Positions 1 to 9,103 of a stretch of 33,404 nucleotides of DNA are shown piece after piece. Each line of letters starts with the position of its first letter. Position 1 is the first letter of the stretch. The stretch covers positions 1 through 33,404 of the forward strand of contig NZ_NWUC01000015.1 of assembly GCF_002750855.1 (NCBI RefSeq). The letters run 5' to 3'. The position numbers and the translations under genes are program-made. Below the pieces are notes generated by a model. It saw only the letters and a program-made list of their open reading frames with translations. It made no database searches and was not told the origin of the DNA. The DNA comes from Neopararhizobium haloflavum. Its GTDB lineage: Bacteria; Pseudomonadota; Alphaproteobacteria; Rhizobiales; Rhizobiaceae.

Positions 1-77
1 AAGAAAAGCTGCGCTTCGCCATCCGCGAAGGCGGCCGCACCGTCGGCGCCGGCATCGTCGCTTCGATCACGGAATAA
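1..77 (+). CDS. tuf: Elongation factor Tu, C-terminal end (partial)
   Basis: Only the last 24 codons are inside the window; the frame opens at base 3 and ends with TAA at 75-77. The encoded tail EKLRFAIREGGRTVGAGIVA followed by SITE is the highly conserved end of domain 3 of EF-Tu, the GTPase that brings aminoacyl-tRNA to the ribosome. In alphaproteobacteria a tuf copy commonly closes the str operon just before rpsJ, and that arrangement is seen here with a 69-base gap. The rest of the gene lies upstream of the window. Confidence 0.95.
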   Translation, partial: EKLRFAIREGGRTVGAGIVASITE

Positions 78-93
78 CGACGGATCAGGGTTT

Positions 94-121
94 GGGCGCG
101 CCCCCTTCGCGTGGCGCGCCC
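94..121 (+). promoter_or_regulatory. Stem-loop between tuf and rpsJ
   Basis: A perfect 9-bp GC stem, GGGCGCGCC at 94-102 with GGCGCGCCC at 113-121, encloses a 10-base loop. No T-run follows, so it does not look like a simple intrinsic terminator. It lies in the leader of the S10 operon and ends 25 bases before the rpsJ start. It could be an RNA processing or attenuation element; the role is inferred from position only. Confidence 0.45.
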
Positions 122-146
122 TCAACACGAACAAGGATTAAGTCGA

Positions 147-455
147 ATGAACGGCCAGAATATCCGTATCCGCCTCAAGGCGTTCGATCATCGGATTCTC
201 GATGCCTCCACGCGCGAGATCGTTTCGACGGCCAAGCGCACCGGCGCCAATGTCCGCGGACCTGTTCCGCTTCCCACGCGGATCGAGAAGTTCACGGTCA
301 ACCGCTCGCCGCACATCGACAAGAAGAGCCGCGAACAGTTCGAGATGCGCACCCACAAGCGTCTTCTCGATATCGTCGATCCGACCCCGCAGACGGTCGA
401 CGCTTTGATGAAGCTCGATCTGGCAGCCGGCGTCGATGTGGAGATCAAGCTCTGA
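147..455 (+). CDS. rpsJ: 30S ribosomal protein S10
   Basis: A 102-residue protein, the usual length for bacterial S10 (NusE), beginning [19 protein letters not shown]. It is a 30S head protein that also serves in transcription antitermination with NusB. The motif [20 protein letters not shown] and the end [12 protein letters not shown] are typical of the family. The frame is open further upstream to 111, but the start at 147 matches the family N-terminus and has an AAGGA-like ribosome site shortly before it. First gene of the S10 cluster, after tuf. Confidence 0.97.
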   Translation: MNGQNIRIRLKAFDHRILDASTREIVSTAKRTGANVRGPVPLPTRIEKFTVNRSPHIDKKSREQFEMRTHKRLLDIVDPTPQTVDALMKLDLAAGVDVEIKL

Positions 456-471
456 GGAGCTTTTTGAACAC

Positions 472-537
472 GAGCCCCTGAACCTTCGGGCGAGGGGCTC
501 CTCTGAAGATTGAAGAGGCGTGGAGGGGCTCTGCCCC
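472..537 (+). promoter_or_regulatory. Two stem-loops in the rpsJ-rplC gap
   Basis: The 110-base gap holds two hairpins. The first is GAGCCCCT (472-479) with AGGGGCTC (493-500), whose loop contains a small CC-TTC-GG stem. The second is GGGGC (525-529), loop TCT, GCCCC (533-537). Neither is followed by a U-tract. rplC starts 28 bases after the second. Position suggests a control or processing element in the rplC leader; function not shown. Confidence 0.4.
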
Positions 538-565
538 GACAGCGAACTCTAAAAGGAATGAACCG

Positions 566-1285
566 ATGCGTTCAGGTGTGATTGCACAGAAGGTAGGGAT
601 GACCCGGGTCTACAACGACGCCGGCGAGCACGTCCCGGTAACGGTGCTGCGGCTCGACAACTGCCAGGTTGTCGCCCAGCGCACCGTCGAGAAGAACGGC
701 TACACGGCGGTACAGCTCGGCGTCGGCCTCAAGAAGGTCAAGAACACGTCGAAGGCCCTGCGCGGCCATTTCGCTGCGGCCAATGTCGAGCCCAAGGCCA
801 AGGTTGCCGAGTTTCGTGTGTCGGAAGACAACATGATCGACGTCGGCGCCGAGATCACGGCAGAGCATTTCATTGCTGGCCAGTTCGTCGACGTGACCGG
901 CACCTCGGTGGGCAAGGGCTTCGCCGGCGCCATGAAGCGTCACAACTTCGGCGGCCTTCGTGCCACGCACGGCGTATCGATCTCGCACCGCTCGCACGGC
1001 TCGACCGGTTCCAACCAGGATCCGGGCCGCGTCTGGAAGGGCAAGAAGATGGCTGGTCACATGGGTCAGACCCGCGTGACCACGCAGAACCTGGAAGTCG
1101 TCTCGACCGACACCGATCGTGGCCTGATCCTCGTCAAGGGCGCCGTTCCCGGCTCCAAGGGCGCCTGGATCCTGGTCCGTGATGCCGTCAAGTCGCCGAT
1201 CCCTGAGGCGGCACCCCGTCCGGCTGCGCTGAAGGCGGCTGGCAACGGTGCCTCGGCTGAAGCATCGAATGAGGGAGCCGAATAA
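566..1285 (+). CDS. rplC: 50S ribosomal protein L3
   Basis: A 239-residue L3, a primary 23S rRNA binding protein that reaches toward the peptidyl transferase centre. The extended-loop signature [18 protein letters not shown] is present; Gln151 in NQDPG corresponds to the glutamine methylated by PrmB in E. coli L3. The last 30 or so residues form an Ala/Pro/Glu-rich tail longer than in E. coli (209 aa), common in alphaproteobacteria. AAAAGGA lies before the ATG. The TAA overlaps the rplD ATG by one base, suggesting translational coupling. Confidence 0.97.
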   Translation: MRSGVIAQKVGMTRVYNDAGEHVPVTVLRLDNCQVVAQRTVEKNGYTAVQLGVGLKKVKNTSKALRGHFAAANVEPKAKVAEFRVSEDNMIDVGAEITAEHFIAGQFVDVTGTSVGKGFAGAMKRHNFGGLRATHGVSISHRSHGSTGSNQDPGRVWKGKKMAGHMGQTRVTTQNLEVVSTDTDRGLILVKGAVPGSKGAWILVRDAVKSPIPEAAPRPAALKAAGNGASAEASNEGAE

Positions 1286-1905
1286 TGGATCTCAACGTTA
1301 CCACCCTCGACGGCAAGTCGGCCGGCAAGGTTTCTCTCTCCGATACCGTTTTCGGACTGGAACCGCGCCAGGACCTTCTGCAGCGCGTCATTCGCTGGCA
1401 GCTTGCAAAGAAGCAGGCCGGCACACACAAGTCGCTCAGTCGTTCTGAGATTTCGCGCACCGGCGCCAAGATGTTCCGCCAGAAGGGCACTGGCCGCGCA
1501 CGCCATTCGTCGGCACGCGCGCCGCAGTTCCGCGGCGGCGGCAAGGCCCATGGTCCGGTCGCGCGCAGCCATGCGCATGATCTGCCCAAGAAGGTTCGTG
1601 CGCTTGGTCTCAAGCATGCTCTGTCGGCCAAGCTTCGCTCGGAAGACCTGATCGTCATCGACGACTTCAGCGCCAAGGAAGCGAAGACCAAGGGTCTGCT
1701 GGACACCTTCGGTAAGCTCGGTCTGACCAATGCGCTGCTGATCGGCGGCGCCGAGCTCGACAACAATTTCCGCCTGGCGGCCCGGAACATCCCGAATGTC
1801 GATGTTCTTCCGGTCCAGGGCATCAATGTCTACGACATCCTGCGCCGCGGCAAGCTCGTGCTTTCCAAGGCGGCTGTCGAAGCGCTTGAGGAGCGGTTCA
1901 AATGA
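1285..1905 (+). CDS. rplD: 50S ribosomal protein L4
   Basis: A 206-residue L4 (uL4), a 23S rRNA binding protein lining the exit tunnel; in E. coli it also represses its own operon. The tunnel-loop region [20 protein letters not shown] and the end [20 protein letters not shown] are family hallmarks. It starts one base inside the rplC stop and ends with a 4-base ATGA overlap with rplW, so rplC-D-W are probably translated in a coupled way. Whether L4 autoregulation exists in this lineage cannot be told from the sequence. Confidence 0.97.
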   Translation: MDLNVTTLDGKSAGKVSLSDTVFGLEPRQDLLQRVIRWQLAKKQAGTHKSLSRSEISRTGAKMFRQKGTGRARHSSARAPQFRGGGKAHGPVARSHAHDLPKKVRALGLKHALSAKLRSEDLIVIDDFSAKEAKTKGLLDTFGKLGLTNALLIGGAELDNNFRLAARNIPNVDVLPVQGINVYDILRRGKLVLSKAAVEALEERFK

Positions 1906-2195
1906 CGGATCTTCGTCACTACGACGTGATCGTATCCCCTTCGATCACTGAAAAGTCGACCATGGCTTCGGATCAGAACCAGGTCATCTTCAACGTCGCC
2001 CGGACTGCGACCAAGCCCGAGATCAAGGCGGCGGTCGAGGCGCTCTTCGGCGTCAAGGTCAAGGCGGTGAACACGCTGCTGCGCAAGGGCAAGGTCAAGC
2101 GCTTCCGCGGCATCATGGGACGTCAGCGCGACGTCAAGAAGGCGGTCGTCACCCTCGCCGATGGTCAGTCCATCGACGTGTCGACGGGTCTTTGA
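1902..2195 (+). CDS. rplW: 50S ribosomal protein L23
   Basis: A 97-residue L23, found at the polypeptide exit and the docking site for trigger factor and SRP. Conserved stretches are [20 protein letters not shown] near the N-terminus and [18 protein letters not shown] in the rRNA-binding part. Its ATG overlaps the rplD TGA (ATGA at 1902-1905). A 40-base gap separates it from rplB. Confidence 0.96.
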   Translation: MTDLRHYDVIVSPSITEKSTMASDQNQVIFNVARTATKPEIKAAVEALFGVKVKAVNTLLRKGKVKRFRGIMGRQRDVKKAVVTLADGQSIDVSTGL

Positions 2196-2235
2196 GGCGC
2201 TGCGGCGGACGGAAAACCCATAAGGGAACAAGAAA

Positions 2236-3072
2236 ATGGCATTGAAGAACTTCAATCCCGTAACTCCGAGCCTGCGTCAGCTCGTCATCGTCGACCGCTC
2301 CTCGCTCTACAAGGGCAAGCCGATCAAGGCGCTGACGGAAGGCCTGACGGGCAAGGGCGGCCGCAACAATGCCGGCCGGGTCACCGCGCGTTATCAGGGC
2401 GGCGGTCACAAGCGGACCTATCGCATGGTCGATTTCAAGCGTCGCAAGTTCGACGTTTCGGCGACCGTCGAGCGGCTCGAATACGACCCGAACCGTTCGG
2501 CATTCATCGCGCTCATCAAGTATGACGATGGCGAGCTGAGCTACATCCTGGCGCCGCAGCGCCTGGCCGTCGGCGACAAGGTCGTGTCTTCGAACAAGGC
2601 CGTCGACGTGAAGCCGGGCAATGCGATGCCGCTGCAGAACATGCCGGTCGGCACGATCGTGCACAACGTCGAGATGAAGCCCGAGAAGGGCGGTCAGATC
2701 GCGCGTTCGGCTGGCACCTACGTCCAGCTCGTCGGTCGTGACCAGGGCATGGCGATCCTGCGCCTCAACTCCGGCGAGCAGCGTCTGGTGTCTGGCCTGT
2801 GCCTCGGCACGGTCGGTGCGGTCTCCAACCCCGATCACGGCAACATCAACGATGGCAAGGCCGGTCGTACCCGCTGGCGCGGCAAGCGCCCGCACGTTCG
2901 CGGTGTCGTCATGAACCCGGTCGACCACCCGCACGGTGGCGGTGAAGGTCGCACCTCCGGTGGTCGCCACCCGGTCAGCCCCTGGGGCAAGCCCACCAAG
3001 GGCAAGCGTACCCGGTCCAACAAGGCGACCGACAAGTTCATCATGCGCTCGCGTCACCAGCGCAAGAAGTAA
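2236..3072 (+). CDS. rplB: 50S ribosomal protein L2
   Basis: A 278-residue L2, one of the most conserved ribosomal proteins, needed for subunit association and for peptidyl transferase activity. The C-terminal loop [20 protein letters not shown] contains the histidine (HPHGGGEG) important for activity in E. coli L2 (His229). Length matches the family (about 275). AAGGGAACAAGAAA precedes the ATG. It lies in the S10 operon, 15 bases before rpsS. Confidence 0.97.
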   Translation: MALKNFNPVTPSLRQLVIVDRSSLYKGKPIKALTEGLTGKGGRNNAGRVTARYQGGGHKRTYRMVDFKRRKFDVSATVERLEYDPNRSAFIALIKYDDGELSYILAPQRLAVGDKVVSSNKAVDVKPGNAMPLQNMPVGTIVHNVEMKPEKGGQIARSAGTYVQLVGRDQGMAILRLNSGEQRLVSGLCLGTVGAVSNPDHGNINDGKAGRTRWRGKRPHVRGVVMNPVDHPHGGGEGRTSGGRHPVSPWGKPTKGKRTRSNKATDKFIMRSRHQRKK

Positions 3073-3087
3073 GAGAGGAAGTCTCAA

Positions 3088-3366
3088 TTGGCTCGTTCAG
3101 TTTGGAAAGGTCCGTTTGTTGACGGCTATCTTCTCAAGAAGGCTGAGAAGGTCCGTGAAGGCGGTCGCAACGAAGTGATCAAGATGTGGAGCCGCCGCTC
3201 CACGATCCTGCCGCAGTTCGTCGGTCTCACATTCGGCGTCTACAACGGATCCAAGCACATCCCGGTGTCCGTCAACGAGGACATGGTCGGGCACAAGTTC
3301 GGCGAATTCGCCCCGACCCGCACCTACTACGGTCACGGCGCGGACAAGAAAGCTAAGAGGAAGTAA
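3088..3366 (+). CDS. rpsS: 30S ribosomal protein S19 (TTG start)
   Basis: A 92-residue S19, a 30S head protein that contacts S13 and the A-site tRNA side. The N-terminus reads (M)[20 protein letters not shown] and the core includes HNGKxH-type [10 protein letters not shown]. The only start giving the conserved N-terminus is a TTG at 3088, preceded by AGAGGAAG at a good distance. A TTG start is unusual for a very highly expressed gene. rplV begins two bases after the stop. Confidence 0.96.
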   Translation: MARSVWKGPFVDGYLLKKAEKVREGGRNEVIKMWSRRSTILPQFVGLTFGVYNGSKHIPVSVNEDMVGHKFGEFAPTRTYYGHGADKKAKRK

Positions 3367-3368
3367 CA

Positions 3369-3758
3369 ATGGGCAAGGCCAAAGCCGATCGCCGGCTCAA
3401 GGATAACGAGGCGCAGGCAGTTGCGCGCACGATCCGCGTCAGTCCCCAGAAGCTCAATCTCGTTGCGGCGATGATCCGCGGCAAGAAGGTCGAGCGGGCT
3501 CTGGCCGATCTCGAATTCTCGCGCAAGCGCATCGCCGACACCGTTCGCAAGACGCTTCAGTCGGCGATCGCGAACGCGGAGAACAACCACGATCTCGATG
3601 TCGATTCGCTGATTGTCGCGGAAGCGCATGTCGGCAAGTCGATCGTCATGAAGCGCTTTCATGCCCGCGGTCGCGGTCGTGCCAGCCGCATCGAGAAGCC
3701 GTTCTCGCATCTGACGATTGTCGTTCGCGAAGTCGAAGAAACTGGGGAGGCCGCGTAA
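3369..3758 (+). CDS. rplV: 50S ribosomal protein L22
   Basis: A 129-residue L22, whose long beta-hairpin lines the exit tunnel and is a known macrolide-resistance site. The N-terminal core [20 protein letters not shown]-like segment and the hairpin ending [16 protein letters not shown] are clear. The ribosome site GAGGAAGTAAC overlaps the end of rpsS. The stop TAA at 3756-3758 is separated from the rpsC ATG by a single base. Confidence 0.96.
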   Translation: MGKAKADRRLKDNEAQAVARTIRVSPQKLNLVAAMIRGKKVERALADLEFSRKRIADTVRKTLQSAIANAENNHDLDVDSLIVAEAHVGKSIVMKRFHARGRGRASRIEKPFSHLTIVVREVEETGEAA

Positions 3759-3759
3759 T

Positions 3760-4464
3760 ATGGGCCAGAAAATCAATCCGATCGGCTTCCGTCTCGGCAT
3801 CAACCGGACCTGGGATTCGCGCTGGTTCGCCGACAACGCCGAATACGCCAAGCTGCTCCATGAGGATCTGAAGATCCGCAAGTACATCATGGATGAGCTG
3901 AAGCAGGCTGCGATCTCCAAGGTGGTCATCGAGCGCCCGCACAAGAAGTGCCGCATCACGATCCACTCGGCACGTCCGGGCCTGATCATCGGCAAGAAGG
4001 GCGCCGACATCGATAAGCTGCGCAAGAAGCTGTCGGAGATGACCAATTCGGAAACGCACCTCAACATCGTCGAGGTCCGCAAGCCCGAGACCGATGCGAC
4101 CCTGGTCGCGCAGTCGATCGCCCAGCAGCTGGAGCGCCGCGTTGCGTTCCGCCGGGCCATGAAGCGCGCCGTTCAGTCGGCCATGCGTCTTGGTGCTGAA
4201 GGCATCCGCATCACCTCTTCGGGCCGTCTCGGCGGCGCCGAGATCGCGCGGACCGAATGGTACCGTGAAGGCCGCGTTCCGCTTCACACGCTGCGCGCCG
4301 ACATCGACTACGGCACGGCCGAGGCGCACACCGCATACGGCATCTGCGGCATCAAGGTCTGGATCTTCAAGGGTGAAATCCTTGAGCACGATCCGATGGC
4401 CTCGGAACGCCGCGCCACGGAAGGCGACAATCAGGGCGGCCAGCGCCGCCGCGAAAACGCTTAA
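3760..4464 (+). CDS. rpsC: 30S ribosomal protein S3
   Basis: A 234-residue S3, part of the mRNA entry channel with helicase activity. It starts [20 protein letters not shown], the family N-terminus, so ATG 3760 is chosen over an upstream in-frame TTG at 3718 that would run into rplV. A KH domain with [12 protein letters not shown] (GxxG loop) lies around residues 70-90; the C-terminal S3 domain contains [14 protein letters not shown] short basic/Gln tail ends QRRRENA. GGGGAGG lies 10 bases upstream, inside rplV. Confidence 0.97.
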   Translation: MGQKINPIGFRLGINRTWDSRWFADNAEYAKLLHEDLKIRKYIMDELKQAAISKVVIERPHKKCRITIHSARPGLIIGKKGADIDKLRKKLSEMTNSETHLNIVEVRKPETDATLVAQSIAQQLERRVAFRRAMKRAVQSAMRLGAEGIRITSSGRLGGAEIARTEWYREGRVPLHTLRADIDYGTAEAHTAYGICGIKVWIFKGEILEHDPMASERRATEGDNQGGQRRRENA

Positions 4465-4501
4465 AGCGTGAGCGCGGTTCGAGAATTCGGAGAATAAGAC
4501 T

Positions 4502-4915
4502 ATGTTGCAGCCAAAGCGTACGAAGTACCGCAAGCAGTTCAAGGGCCGCATCAAGGGCGTGGCCAAGGGTGGTTCGGACCTCAACTTCGGTTCGTACGGC
4601 CTGAAGGCGCAGGAGCCTGATCGCGTCAATGCGCGTCAGATCGAAGCCGCCCGCCGGGCGATCACCCGCCACATGAAGCGCGCCGGTCGCGTGTGGATCC
4701 GCATCTTCCCGGATGTGCCGGTCACATCAAAGCCGACGGAAGTCCGCATGGGTAAGGGCAAGGGCTCGGTCGATTACTGGGCGTGCAAGGTGAAGCCGGG
4801 CCGCATCATGTTCGAGATCGATGGCGTCAGCGAGGAAATTGCTCGCGAAGCCCTGCGTCTCGGTGCAGCCAAGCTTTCCGTCAAGACCCGCTTCGTACAG
4901 CGCGTCGCAGAGTAA
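4502..4915 (+). CDS. rplP: 50S ribosomal protein L16
   Basis: A 137-residue L16, close to the A-site and needed for late 50S assembly. The start [16 protein letters not shown] and the loop around [20 protein letters not shown] are diagnostic. The segment KPGRIMFE corresponds to the region of the hydroxylated arginine in E. coli L16. It follows rpsC after 37 bases and precedes rpmC by 12 bases. Confidence 0.97.
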   Translation: MLQPKRTKYRKQFKGRIKGVAKGGSDLNFGSYGLKAQEPDRVNARQIEAARRAITRHMKRAGRVWIRIFPDVPVTSKPTEVRMGKGKGSVDYWACKVKPGRIMFEIDGVSEEIAREALRLGAAKLSVKTRFVQRVAE

Positions 4916-4927
4916 GGAGACGGGATC

Positions 4928-5131
4928 ATGAAAGCCACAGACGTCCGTGCCATGAGCGTCGACCAGCTGAACGATGAACTCGCGAAGCTAAAGAAGGAAG
5001 CATTCAACCTGCGCTTCCAACGCGCCACCGGCCAGCTCGAGAAGACGTCGCGCGTCCGTGAGGTTCGCCGCGACATCGCTCGCATCAAAACAATTGCCCG
5101 CCAGAAGCTGGCGGCAGAAGCCAAGGCCTAA
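4928..5131 (+). CDS. rpmC: 50S ribosomal protein L29
   Basis: A 67-residue L29, a two-helix protein near the exit tunnel next to L23. The first helix contains [20 protein letters not shown] and the second [18 protein letters not shown], both family-typical. An AAGGAGACGGGATC ribosome site overlaps the rplP stop. It is followed after 13 bases by rpsQ. Confidence 0.95.
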   Translation: MKATDVRAMSVDQLNDELAKLKKEAFNLRFQRATGQLEKTSRVREVRRDIARIKTIARQKLAAEAKA

Positions 5132-5144
5132 AGGACCAAGAACA

Positions 5145-5396
5145 ATGCCGAAACGCATTCTGCAGGGCACCGTCGTTAGCGACAAGAACGAGAAGACGGT
5201 CGTCGTCCGGGTCGAGCGGCGCTTCGCGCACCCGTTGATGCAAAAGACCGTTCGTCGTTCGAAGAAGTACAAGGCGCACGACGAATCCAACCAGTTCAAG
5301 GTCGGCGACATCGTATCCATCCAGGAATGCGCGCCGATCTCCAAGGACAAGCGCTGGACCGTTGTCGCTGATGCCGACGCGGCTCAGAAGGCCTGA
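5145..5396 (+). CDS. rpsQ: 30S ribosomal protein S17
   Basis: An 83-residue S17, an OB-fold 16S rRNA binding protein. It begins [20 protein letters not shown], the standard N-terminus; upstream in-frame codons to 5058 overlap rpmC and are rejected. [20 protein letters not shown] and the [18 protein letters not shown] motif near the end are conserved. AAAGGACCAAGAACA precedes the ATG. A 74-base gap with a mini reading frame follows before rplN. Confidence 0.96.
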   Translation: MPKRILQGTVVSDKNEKTVVVRVERRFAHPLMQKTVRRSKKYKAHDESNQFKVGDIVSIQECAPISKDKRWTVVADADAAQKA

Positions 5397-5430
5397 GACG
5401 AAACAACAATTGCCAGAAGGCGAGGGCGGT

Positions 5431-5469
5431 ATGTCCGATACCTCGCTGATGAAAGAGAAGGCGGTCTGA
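5431..5469 (+). CDS. Possible 12-codon leader peptide before rplN
   Basis: In the rpsQ-rplN gap an ATG at 5431 opens 12 codons ([12 protein letters not shown]) ending TGA at 5467-5469, one base before the rplN ATG at 5471. GGCGAGGGCGG lies just upstream and could act as a weak ribosome site. It could couple translation into rplN, since rplN has no strong ribosome site of its own beyond AGAGAAGG at 5454-5461, which lies inside this frame. It may equally be chance. Confidence 0.25.
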   Translation: MSDTSLMKEKAV

Positions 5470-5470
5470 C

Positions 5471-5839
5471 ATGATTCAGATGCAAACAAACCTCGACGTC
5501 GCCGACAATTCCGGCGCCCGTCGTGTCATGTGCATCAAGGTGCTGGGCGGCTCGAAGCGGAAATACGCCTCCATCGGCGACATCATCGTCGTTTCGGTGA
5601 AAGAGGCGATCCCGCGCGGCCGCGTCAAGAAGGGCGACGTGATGAAAGCCGTCGTCGTGCGCACGGCGAAGGACATTCGCCGCGCCGACGGCAGCGTCAT
5701 CCGCTTCGACAAGAACGCCGCCGTTCTGATCGACAACAAGAAAGAGCCCATCGGCACCCGCATCTTCGGGCCCGTGCCGCGTGAACTGCGCGCCAAGAGC
5801 CACATGAAGATCATCTCGCTGGCGCCGGAAGTTCTTTAA
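5471..5839 (+). CDS. rplN: 50S ribosomal protein L14
   Basis: A 122-residue L14, exactly the family length, forming the intersubunit bridge and the binding site of the silencing factor RsfS. The start [20 protein letters not shown] and the central [15 protein letters not shown] with the later [13 protein letters not shown] are hallmark motifs. First gene of the spc section. It is followed after 11 bases by rplX, with AAGGAGAG overlapping its stop. Confidence 0.97.
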   Translation: MIQMQTNLDVADNSGARRVMCIKVLGGSKRKYASIGDIIVVSVKEAIPRGRVKKGDVMKAVVVRTAKDIRRADGSVIRFDKNAAVLIDNKKEPIGTRIFGPVPRELRAKSHMKIISLAPEVL

Positions 5840-5850
5840 GGAGAGAAACG

Positions 5851-6162
5851 ATGCAAAAGATCCGTAAAGGCGACAGCGTCGTTGTCATCGCCGGCAAGGA
5901 CAAGGGCCGCACCGGTGAAGTCCTCCAGGTGATGCCGAAGGACGGCCGCGCTCTGGTTCGCGGTGTCAACATGGTCAAGCGCCATCAGCGCCAGACCCAG
6001 ACGCAGGAAGCCGGAATCGTCAACAAGGAAGCCTCCATCCATCTGTCCAATCTCGCATTGGCGGATCCGAAGGACGGCAAGCCGACGCGCGTCGGTTTCA
6101 AGATCGATGGGGACAAGAAGGTCCGCGTCGCAAAGCGCTCGGGAGAAACGATCAATGGCTGA
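5851..6162 (+). CDS. rplX: 50S ribosomal protein L24
   Basis: A 103-residue L24, an assembly-initiator protein. The N-terminal KOW motif is clear: [20 protein letters not shown], followed by VNMVKRHQR and [13 protein letters not shown]. Its last eight bases overlap the rplE start (ATGGCTGA at 6155-6162), an arrangement that favours translational coupling. Confidence 0.96.
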   Translation: MQKIRKGDSVVVIAGKDKGRTGEVLQVMPKDGRALVRGVNMVKRHQRQTQTQEAGIVNKEASIHLSNLALADPKDGKPTRVGFKIDGDKKVRVAKRSGETING

Positions 6163-6718
6163 GGCAAAGTACGAGCCGCGGCTCAAGACCGAATACAACG
6201 AACGCATCCGCGCCAAGCTGCGCGAGCAGTTCTCCTACGCCAACGAGATGATGATCCCGCGCATCGACAAGATCGTGATCAACATGGGCGTCGGCGAGGC
6301 GACGGGTGACAGCAAGAAGCCGGCCGTCGCGGCGGCTGACCTGGCGGCGATCGCCGGCCAGAAGCCGGTCATCACGCATGCCCGCAATTCCATCGCAGGC
6401 TTCAAGGTCCGCGAAGGCATGCCGATCGGTACCAAGGTCACCCTGCGTGCCAACCGTATGTACGAGTTCCTCGATCGTCTCGTGAACATCGCGCTGCCGC
6501 GCGTTCGCGACTTCCGCGGTCTCAATCCGAAAAGCTTTGATGGCCGTGGCAACTTCGCCATGGGCATCAAGGAGCACATCGTGTTCCCGGAGATCAACTA
6601 CGACAAGGTTGATCAGATGTGGGGCATGGACATCATCGTTTGTACGACGGCCAAGACCGACGACGAAGCACGGGCTCTGCTCAAGGAGTTCAACTTCCCG
6701 TTCGTCACCCGGTCGTAA
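6155..6718 (+). CDS. rplE: 50S ribosomal protein L5
   Basis: A 187-residue L5, which binds 5S rRNA and contacts P-site tRNA. The start [19 protein letters not shown] and the segments [31 protein letters not shown] and [20 protein letters not shown] are typical. The frame is open back to 5963, but that part overlaps rplX and lacks homology to L5, so ATG 6155 is used; GGGAGA at 6141-6146 serves as ribosome site. Confidence 0.97.
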   Translation: MAEAKYEPRLKTEYNERIRAKLREQFSYANEMMIPRIDKIVINMGVGEATGDSKKPAVAAADLAAIAGQKPVITHARNSIAGFKVREGMPIGTKVTLRANRMYEFLDRLVNIALPRVRDFRGLNPKSFDGRGNFAMGIKEHIVFPEINYDKVDQMWGMDIIVCTTAKTDDEARALLKEFNFPFVTRS

Positions 6719-6745
6719 CGGCAAGCGTGTAGAAGGATAAATGTA

Positions 6746-7051
6746 ATGGCGAAAGTCAGCGCAGTCGAAAAGAACAAGCGCCGTCGCAAGCTGGTTGCCC
6801 GTGACGCTGGAAAGCGTGCGGCTCTCAAGGCGATCATCAAGGACCAGAAGCTGCCGATCGAAGAGCGCTTCCGGGCCACTCTCAAGCTCGCCGAGATGCC
6901 GCGCAACGCATCCAAGACCCGCATCCGCAACCGGTGCGAAGTCTCGGGCCGTCCGCGCGCTTATTATCGCAAGCTGGGCATGTCGCGTATCGCGCTTCGT
7001 GAACTGGGTAACCTCGGTAAGGTGCCCGGCGTCGTGAAGTCGAGCTGGTAA
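6746..7051 (+). CDS. rpsN: 30S ribosomal protein S14 (zinc-free long form)
   Basis: A 101-residue S14 of the long, C-minus type: there are no CxxC zinc-binding pairs, in contrast with the short zinc-binding form of many other bacteria. The end reads [20 protein letters not shown] followed by [16 protein letters not shown], the family signature. The zinc-independent type means no zinc-responsive S14 swap is expected at this locus. AGAAGGATAAATGTA precedes the ATG. Confidence 0.96.
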   Translation: MAKVSAVEKNKRRRKLVARDAGKRAALKAIIKDQKLPIEERFRATLKLAEMPRNASKTRIRNRCEVSGRPRAYYRKLGMSRIALRELGNLGKVPGVVKSSW

Positions 7052-7064
7052 GGAGACGGGTAAG

Positions 7065-7463
7065 ATGGCTATGACTGATCCCCTGGGCGATATGCTCACC
7101 CGCATCCGCAATGCCGCCGGCCGCAAGAAGACGAGCGTTTCGACGCCGGCTTCCAAGCTGCGCGCACGCGTTCTCGACGTTCTCCAGTCGGAAGGTTACA
7201 TCCGCGGCTACTCCGAGACCGATTTTGGCAACGGCAAGGCCGAGATCACGATCGAGCTCAAGTACCACGAGGGTGGCTCCGTGATCCGCGAGATCGCGCG
7301 TGTCTCCAAGCCGGGCCGCCGTGTCTATGTGTCGGTGAAGTCCATTCCGCAGGTCGCCAATGGTCTTGGCATTACAATCCTTTCGACCCCGAAAGGCGTG
7401 ATGGCCGACCATGAGGCGCGTGAACAGAATGTTGGCGGCGAGGTGCTGTGCAGCGTCTTCTAA
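7065..7463 (+). CDS. rpsH: 30S ribosomal protein S8
   Basis: A 132-residue S8, a primary 16S rRNA binder; in E. coli it represses the spc operon. The start [20 protein letters not shown] and the C-terminal [20 protein letters not shown] are diagnostic. GTAAGGAGACGGGTAAG overlapping the rpsN stop provides a strong ribosome site. The rplF gene follows after 44 bases. Confidence 0.97.
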   Translation: MAMTDPLGDMLTRIRNAAGRKKTSVSTPASKLRARVLDVLQSEGYIRGYSETDFGNGKAEITIELKYHEGGSVIREIARVSKPGRRVYVSVKSIPQVANGLGITILSTPKGVMADHEAREQNVGGEVLCSVF

Positions 7464-7507
7464 GAGGCGCGCACGCTCTTTGATCAAACGAACAGACAGG
7501 TTGAAAA

Positions 7508-8041
7508 ATGTCTCGTATCGGTAAAAAACCCGTTTCGGTCCCCAACGGCGTCACCGCTTCGGTCGACGGCCAGACGGTTTCTGTCAAGGGACCCAAGGGC
7601 GAGCTTGCTTTCGTCGTCAATGACGAAGTGCTCGTGAAGATGGAAGACGATGGCGTCGTCGTGACGCCGGTCGATGAATCCAAGGACGCCCGCTCCAAGT
7701 GGGGCATGTCGCGCACCATGATCCAGAACATCATGCAGGGCGTGAGCCAGGGCTTCGAGCGCAAGCTCGAGATCAACGGCGTCGGCTACCGCGCAGCGAT
7801 GCAGGGCAAGAACCTGCAGCTTTCGCTTGGCTATAGCCATGATGTCGTCTATCAGACGCCCGAAGGCATTGCGATCGCTTGCCCCAAGCCGACGGAAATC
7901 GTCGTTACGGGCATCGACAAGCAGCGCGTCGGCCAGGTTGCCGCGGAGATTCGCGAATTCCGTTCCCCTGAGCCCTACAAGGGCAAGGGCGTGAAGTATG
8001 CGGAAGAGCGTATCGTCCGTAAGGAAGGCAAGAAGAAGTAA
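7508..8041 (+). CDS. rplF: 50S ribosomal protein L6
   Basis: A 177-residue L6 with the expected two related domains. N-terminal signature [20 protein letters not shown], and near the end [20 protein letters not shown], the family pattern. L6 sits near the factor-binding centre of the 50S. It is 12 bases upstream of rplR; the ribosome site GTAAGGAACTGCCAGC for rplR overlaps its stop. Confidence 0.97.
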   Translation: MSRIGKKPVSVPNGVTASVDGQTVSVKGPKGELAFVVNDEVLVKMEDDGVVVTPVDESKDARSKWGMSRTMIQNIMQGVSQGFERKLEINGVGYRAAMQGKNLQLSLGYSHDVVYQTPEGIAIACPKPTEIVVTGIDKQRVGQVAAEIREFRSPEPYKGKGVKYAEERIVRKEGKKK

Positions 8042-8053
8042 GGAACTGCCAGC

Positions 8054-8416
8054 ATGGCTACGAAGAAAGATACCCTTGCGCGTCGTGCCTCACGCGTTCG
8101 CCGTCAGGTGAAGAAGGTGGCCAATGGCCGTCCGCGTCTGTCGGTCCATCGCTCGTCGAAGAACATCTACGCTCAGGTGATCGACGATGTGAAGGGCCAT
8201 ACGCTGGCCGCCGCTTCGACGCTGGACACCGATCTGCGCTCGTCGCTCAAGACCGGTGCCGACGCTGATGCCGCTGCCGCGGTAGGCAAGCTCATCGCCG
8301 AGCGTGCCTCCAAGGCAGGCGTCACGAATGTGGTCTTCGATCGGGGTGCATACCTCTATCACGGTCGCGTCAAGGCCCTCGCCGAAGCTGCCCGCGAAGG
8401 CGGTCTCAGCTTCTAA
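8054..8416 (+). CDS. rplR: 50S ribosomal protein L18
   Basis: A 120-residue L18, a 5S rRNA binding protein. Conserved pieces are [20 protein letters not shown] near residue 27 and [20 protein letters not shown] near the end. The basic N-terminus binds rRNA. A 50-base A-rich gap separates it from rpsE, with the direct repeat AAGGACAAGGACA providing the rpsE ribosome site. Confidence 0.96.
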   Translation: MATKKDTLARRASRVRRQVKKVANGRPRLSVHRSSKNIYAQVIDDVKGHTLAAASTLDTDLRSSLKTGADADAAAAVGKLIAERASKAGVTNVVFDRGAYLYHGRVKALAEAAREGGLSF

Positions 8417-8466
8417 ATTCAATTCAATCTGCCGATTGAACCCGGAAAAGAACAAGGACAAGGACA

Positions 8467-9039
8467 ATGGCAAGAGAAGCACGCCGCGACAATCGCGGCC
8501 GCGACGATGAGCGCGACAGCGAATTCGTCGACAAGCTCGTCCACATCAATCGCGTCGCCAAGGTCGTCAAGGGCGGCCGCCGCTTCGGTTTCGCAGCGCT
8601 CGTCGTCGTCGGCGACCAGAAGGGCCGCGTCGGCTTCGGCCACGGCAAGGCGCGTGAAGTGCCGGAAGCGATCCGCAAGGCCACCGAAAGCGCCAAGCGC
8701 GACATGATTTTCGTGCCGCTTCGCTCGGGCCGTACGCTGCATCATGACGTTCACGGCCGCCACGGCGCCGGCAAGGTTCTGCTCCGTGCGGCCAAGGCTG
8801 GTACCGGTATCATCGCCGGTGGTCCGATGCGCGCCGTTTTCGAGACGCTCGGCATGCACGACGTCGTCGCCAAGTCCACGGGTTCGTCGAACCCTTACAA
8901 CATGGTTCGTGCGACCTTCGATGCGCTGAAGAAGCAGATGCACCCCAAGGACATCGCTTCGCAGCGTGGCATCAAGTTCTCCACCCTGCAGGCGCGTCGT
9001 GCCGAAGCGGCCGGCAGCACCGCAGCGGTTGAAGAATAG
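8467..9039 (+). CDS. rpsE: 30S ribosomal protein S5
   Basis: A 190-residue S5, important for translational accuracy. The N-terminal double-stranded RNA-binding-like domain includes [20 protein letters not shown] and [20 protein letters not shown]; the C-terminal domain includes GVRAVxE-type [20 protein letters not shown]. It is longer than E. coli S5 (167 aa) because of short charged N- and C-terminal extensions, usual in alphaproteobacteria. rpmD follows after 64 bases. Confidence 0.97.
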   Translation: MAREARRDNRGRDDERDSEFVDKLVHINRVAKVVKGGRRFGFAALVVVGDQKGRVGFGHGKAREVPEAIRKATESAKRDMIFVPLRSGRTLHHDVHGRHGAGKVLLRAAKAGTGIIAGGPMRAVFETLGMHDVVAKSTGSSNPYNMVRATFDALKKQMHPKDIASQRGIKFSTLQARRAEAAGSTAAVEE

Positions 9040-9103
9040 TCTGGGTTGAGCCGTCGACGCCTCCAACGGAGCGCGTCCGGCCTTCATTGAAGGAGCCAGG
9101 ACC

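Noticed and set aside
2149-3087. Minus-strand open frame opposite rplB
   Set aside because: Antisense to the highly conserved L2 gene, with low-complexity Asp/Val/Ala/Arg-rich composition and no recognised motif.
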